From the NCBI GenBank assembly GCA_004376305.1, contig SOKD01000179.1, positions 1 through 6,453 of the forward strand: DNA of 6,453 nucleotides, written 5' to 3'. This DNA is from Candidatus Cloacimonadota bacterium (lineage in GTDB: Bacteria; Hydrothermota; E44-bin80). The translations under genes and the position numbers were made by a program. Shown piece after piece: positions 5,693-6,453 of the stretch (positions are counted from its first letter, which is position 1; every line of letters starts with the position of its first letter). The notes beneath the pieces were generated by a model, which was given only the letters and a program-made list of their open reading frames with translations, searched no databases and was not told the DNA's origin.

Positions 5693-6453
5693 ATTAAAAG
5701 GAATGAGAATTCATTTAACGGAGAGAAAGATTTAAGACGCCGACATGCTCGGTATTTTATTCCCTTTCTATTTTCCGGTTTTGTTTTAATTCTTCTGCTG
5801 GCAGTTTCAATCATATCAGCAAAGAAAGAGGGGCGATTCCAGCATCGGATTCACCTTGAGAGGGAAATTGATTGTATCGAGTGCCATGCTACTGTCGAGA
5901 GTAGTGATGCGGCTTCAGACACAATTCTCCCATCGGCTGAAATCTGCCTGGAGTGTCACGATGATTTGGGGGAAATCAAAACGCTCGTTCCGTTGGAACG
6001 TTATATCATTTTCTCACATGAAACTCATCGAAAGAGAAAAGCCGAGTGCAAGGCATGCCATCTAGTAAATGACACACTTGAAGTTGAACTTCCTGAGATG
6101 GAAGTATGTCTTGATTGTCACAATTACATTGAAACCGGGAAGGAATGTAATAGCTGTCATGGCACATTTCTTGAAGAAGGACTTATCCCGGAATCGCATG
6201 AAGTTGCGTGGCTCCGATTGCACAAGATCCAGGCACGCGTTGATCAAAATCGTTGCGAGATGTGTCACGAGCAATCATTCTGTCAGGAATGTCATCAAGG
6301 AGACATTGAAACAACTCCTTCTCACAGAAGGGATTTCATTTTTGAACACTCCATATCTGCACTGAAGAATGAGAATGATTGCAGGAGCTGTCACGAAATA
6401 GAAACATTCTGCCTTGAATGTCACCGGGAGCAAATGATAATGCCAATTTCACA
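5693..6453 (+). CDS. Membrane-anchored multihaem cytochrome c, 3'-truncated, probable ATT start
   Basis: The frame is open from 5630 to the window end and encodes at least 253 residues from ATT 5693. The N-terminus is basic (R15-R-R17, R20). A hydrophobic helix at about 21-43 follows, either an uncleaved anchor or a signal peptide ending I-S-A43. The rest should be periplasmic. Nine CxxCH haem motifs begin at C61, C85, C119, C139, C152, C188, C197, C230 and C240. Nearby histidines (H51, H54, H109, H112, H169, H177, H211, H219) are candidate second axial ligands, giving low-potential bis-His haems. The motifs fall into repeated two-haem units (58- and 42-residue periods), resembling c7/c3-type cytochromes, not a NapC/NrfH protein. 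It follows the barrel gene by 14 nt. Likely role: carrying electrons across the periplasm to or from the barrel. The start is unusual: the frame has no ATG, GTG or TTG before the first haem. An indel relative to ATG 5679 is the alternative. Cytochrome identity is certain; total haem number is unknown. Confidence 0.9.
   Translation, partial: MKRNENSFNGEKDLRRRHARYFIPFLFSGFVLILLLAVSIISAKKEGRFQHRIHLEREIDCIECHATVESSDAASDTILPSAEICLECHDDLGEIKTLVPLERYIIFSHETHRKRKAECKACHLVNDTLEVELPEMEVCLDCHNYIETGKECNSCHGTFLEEGLIPESHEVAWLRLHKIQARVDQNRCEMCHEQSFCQECHQGDIETTPSHRRDFIFEHSISALKNENDCRSCHEIETFCLECHREQMIMPIS
5837..6142 (+). repeat. Two 58-residue-period diheme units inside the cytochrome
   Basis: Protein-level duplication. 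The F-x-H-x2-H-x6-CxxCH pattern occurs at residues 49-65 and again at 107-123. H51/H109, H54/H112 and C61/C119 are each exactly 58 residues apart. Each unit then has a second haem (CLECH at 85, CLDCH at 139), here 54 residues apart, so the second unit is shorter. It suggests growth of the cytochrome by internal duplication. Confidence 0.75.
6197..6453 (+). repeat. Two (or more) 42-residue-period diheme units at the end of the cytochrome
   Basis: Protein-level tandem repeat. The arrangement His, 8 residues, His, 11 residues, CxxCH, then a short acidic spacer and FCxECH, occurs at residues 169-201 and again at 211-244. H169/H211, H177/H219 and C188/C230 are each 42 residues apart; the last haem is offset by one extra residue. 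The second unit runs to the window edge, so more copies may follow. Confidence 0.75.

Noticed and set aside
5679..5735. 18-codon reading frame starting at ATG directly after the barrel stop, as a small gene or as the true cytochrome start
   Set aside because: It has no ribosome-binding site at a proper distance (the GGAGG lies inside it), shows no recognisable product, and stops before the membrane helix. It would reach the cytochrome only through a frameshift.
5728..5770. Twin-arginine (Tat) signal in the cytochrome N-terminus
   Set aside because: The Arg run (R15-R17, then H-A-R) lacks the usual S-R-R-x-F-L-K pattern, and c-type cytochromes are exported unfolded by Sec. It fits better as the positive-inside flank of the helix.
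518..6274. The many minus-strand reading frames over the whole window
   Set aside because: All lie opposite well-recognised genes and show low-complexity Ser/Phe/Leu-rich products typical of antisense shadows. None has a convincing domain.
5856..6365. Plus-strand reading frames at 5856-6065 and 6069-6365
   Set aside because: They lie in a different frame from the nine CxxCH motifs and show no family features; they are shadows of the cytochrome gene.

Overview
The window is one co-directional (+ strand), tightly packed gene cluster, cut at both ends. It comes from a Gram-negative (diderm) anaerobic bacterium. The diderm reading rests on an outer-membrane beta-barrel protein with a signal peptide and a multihaem c-type cytochrome. 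The anaerobe reading rests on Hdr/Mvh/Frh-type iron-sulfur flavoproteins. The sequence is moderately AT-rich with strong GGAGG ribosome-binding sites. I cannot assign a phylum. Clusters of this kind are plausible in sulfate- or metal-reducing lineages and in uncultured candidate phyla, but that is inference.

Layout. 1-1646: 5'-truncated HdrA (FAD/iron-sulfur hub subunit of heterodisulfide-reductase-like complexes). 1664-2086: MvhD-type [2Fe-2S] electron-transfer subunit. 2115-3230: FrhB/FdhB-like domain fused to a C-terminal two-[4Fe-4S] ferredoxin domain. 3283-4458: second FrhB-like protein with an N-terminal ferredoxin region, GTG start. 4455-5678: exported beta-barrel protein, overlapping the previous gene by 4 nt. 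5693-6453: membrane-anchored multihaem cytochrome c with nine CxxCH motifs before the window ends. The cytochrome frame has no ATG, GTG or TTG start. It appears to start at ATT 5693, which sits 4 nt after a GGAGG, the same spacing seen at three upstream genes. Gaps between genes are -4 to 52 nt, and no internal promoter or terminator is evident, so a single transcript is likely.

How the genes may work together (inference). HdrA, MvhD and the two FrhB-like proteins look like a cytoplasmic flavin/iron-sulfur complex that exchanges electrons among a nucleotide or F420-type carrier, ferredoxin and a third partner. No HdrB (CCG-domain) subunit is visible, so true heterodisulfide reduction is not supported by this window. 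The same operon continues into an outer-membrane barrel and a membrane-tethered periplasmic multihaem cytochrome, the two component types of porin-cytochrome conduits. The most interesting reading is therefore an Hdr-like cytosolic module genetically wired to a trans-envelope (extracellular) electron-transfer route. The inner-membrane step linking the two halves is not in the window.

There is no gene-free stretch longer than 52 nt. No tRNA, rRNA, CRISPR, insertion sequence or origin was seen.
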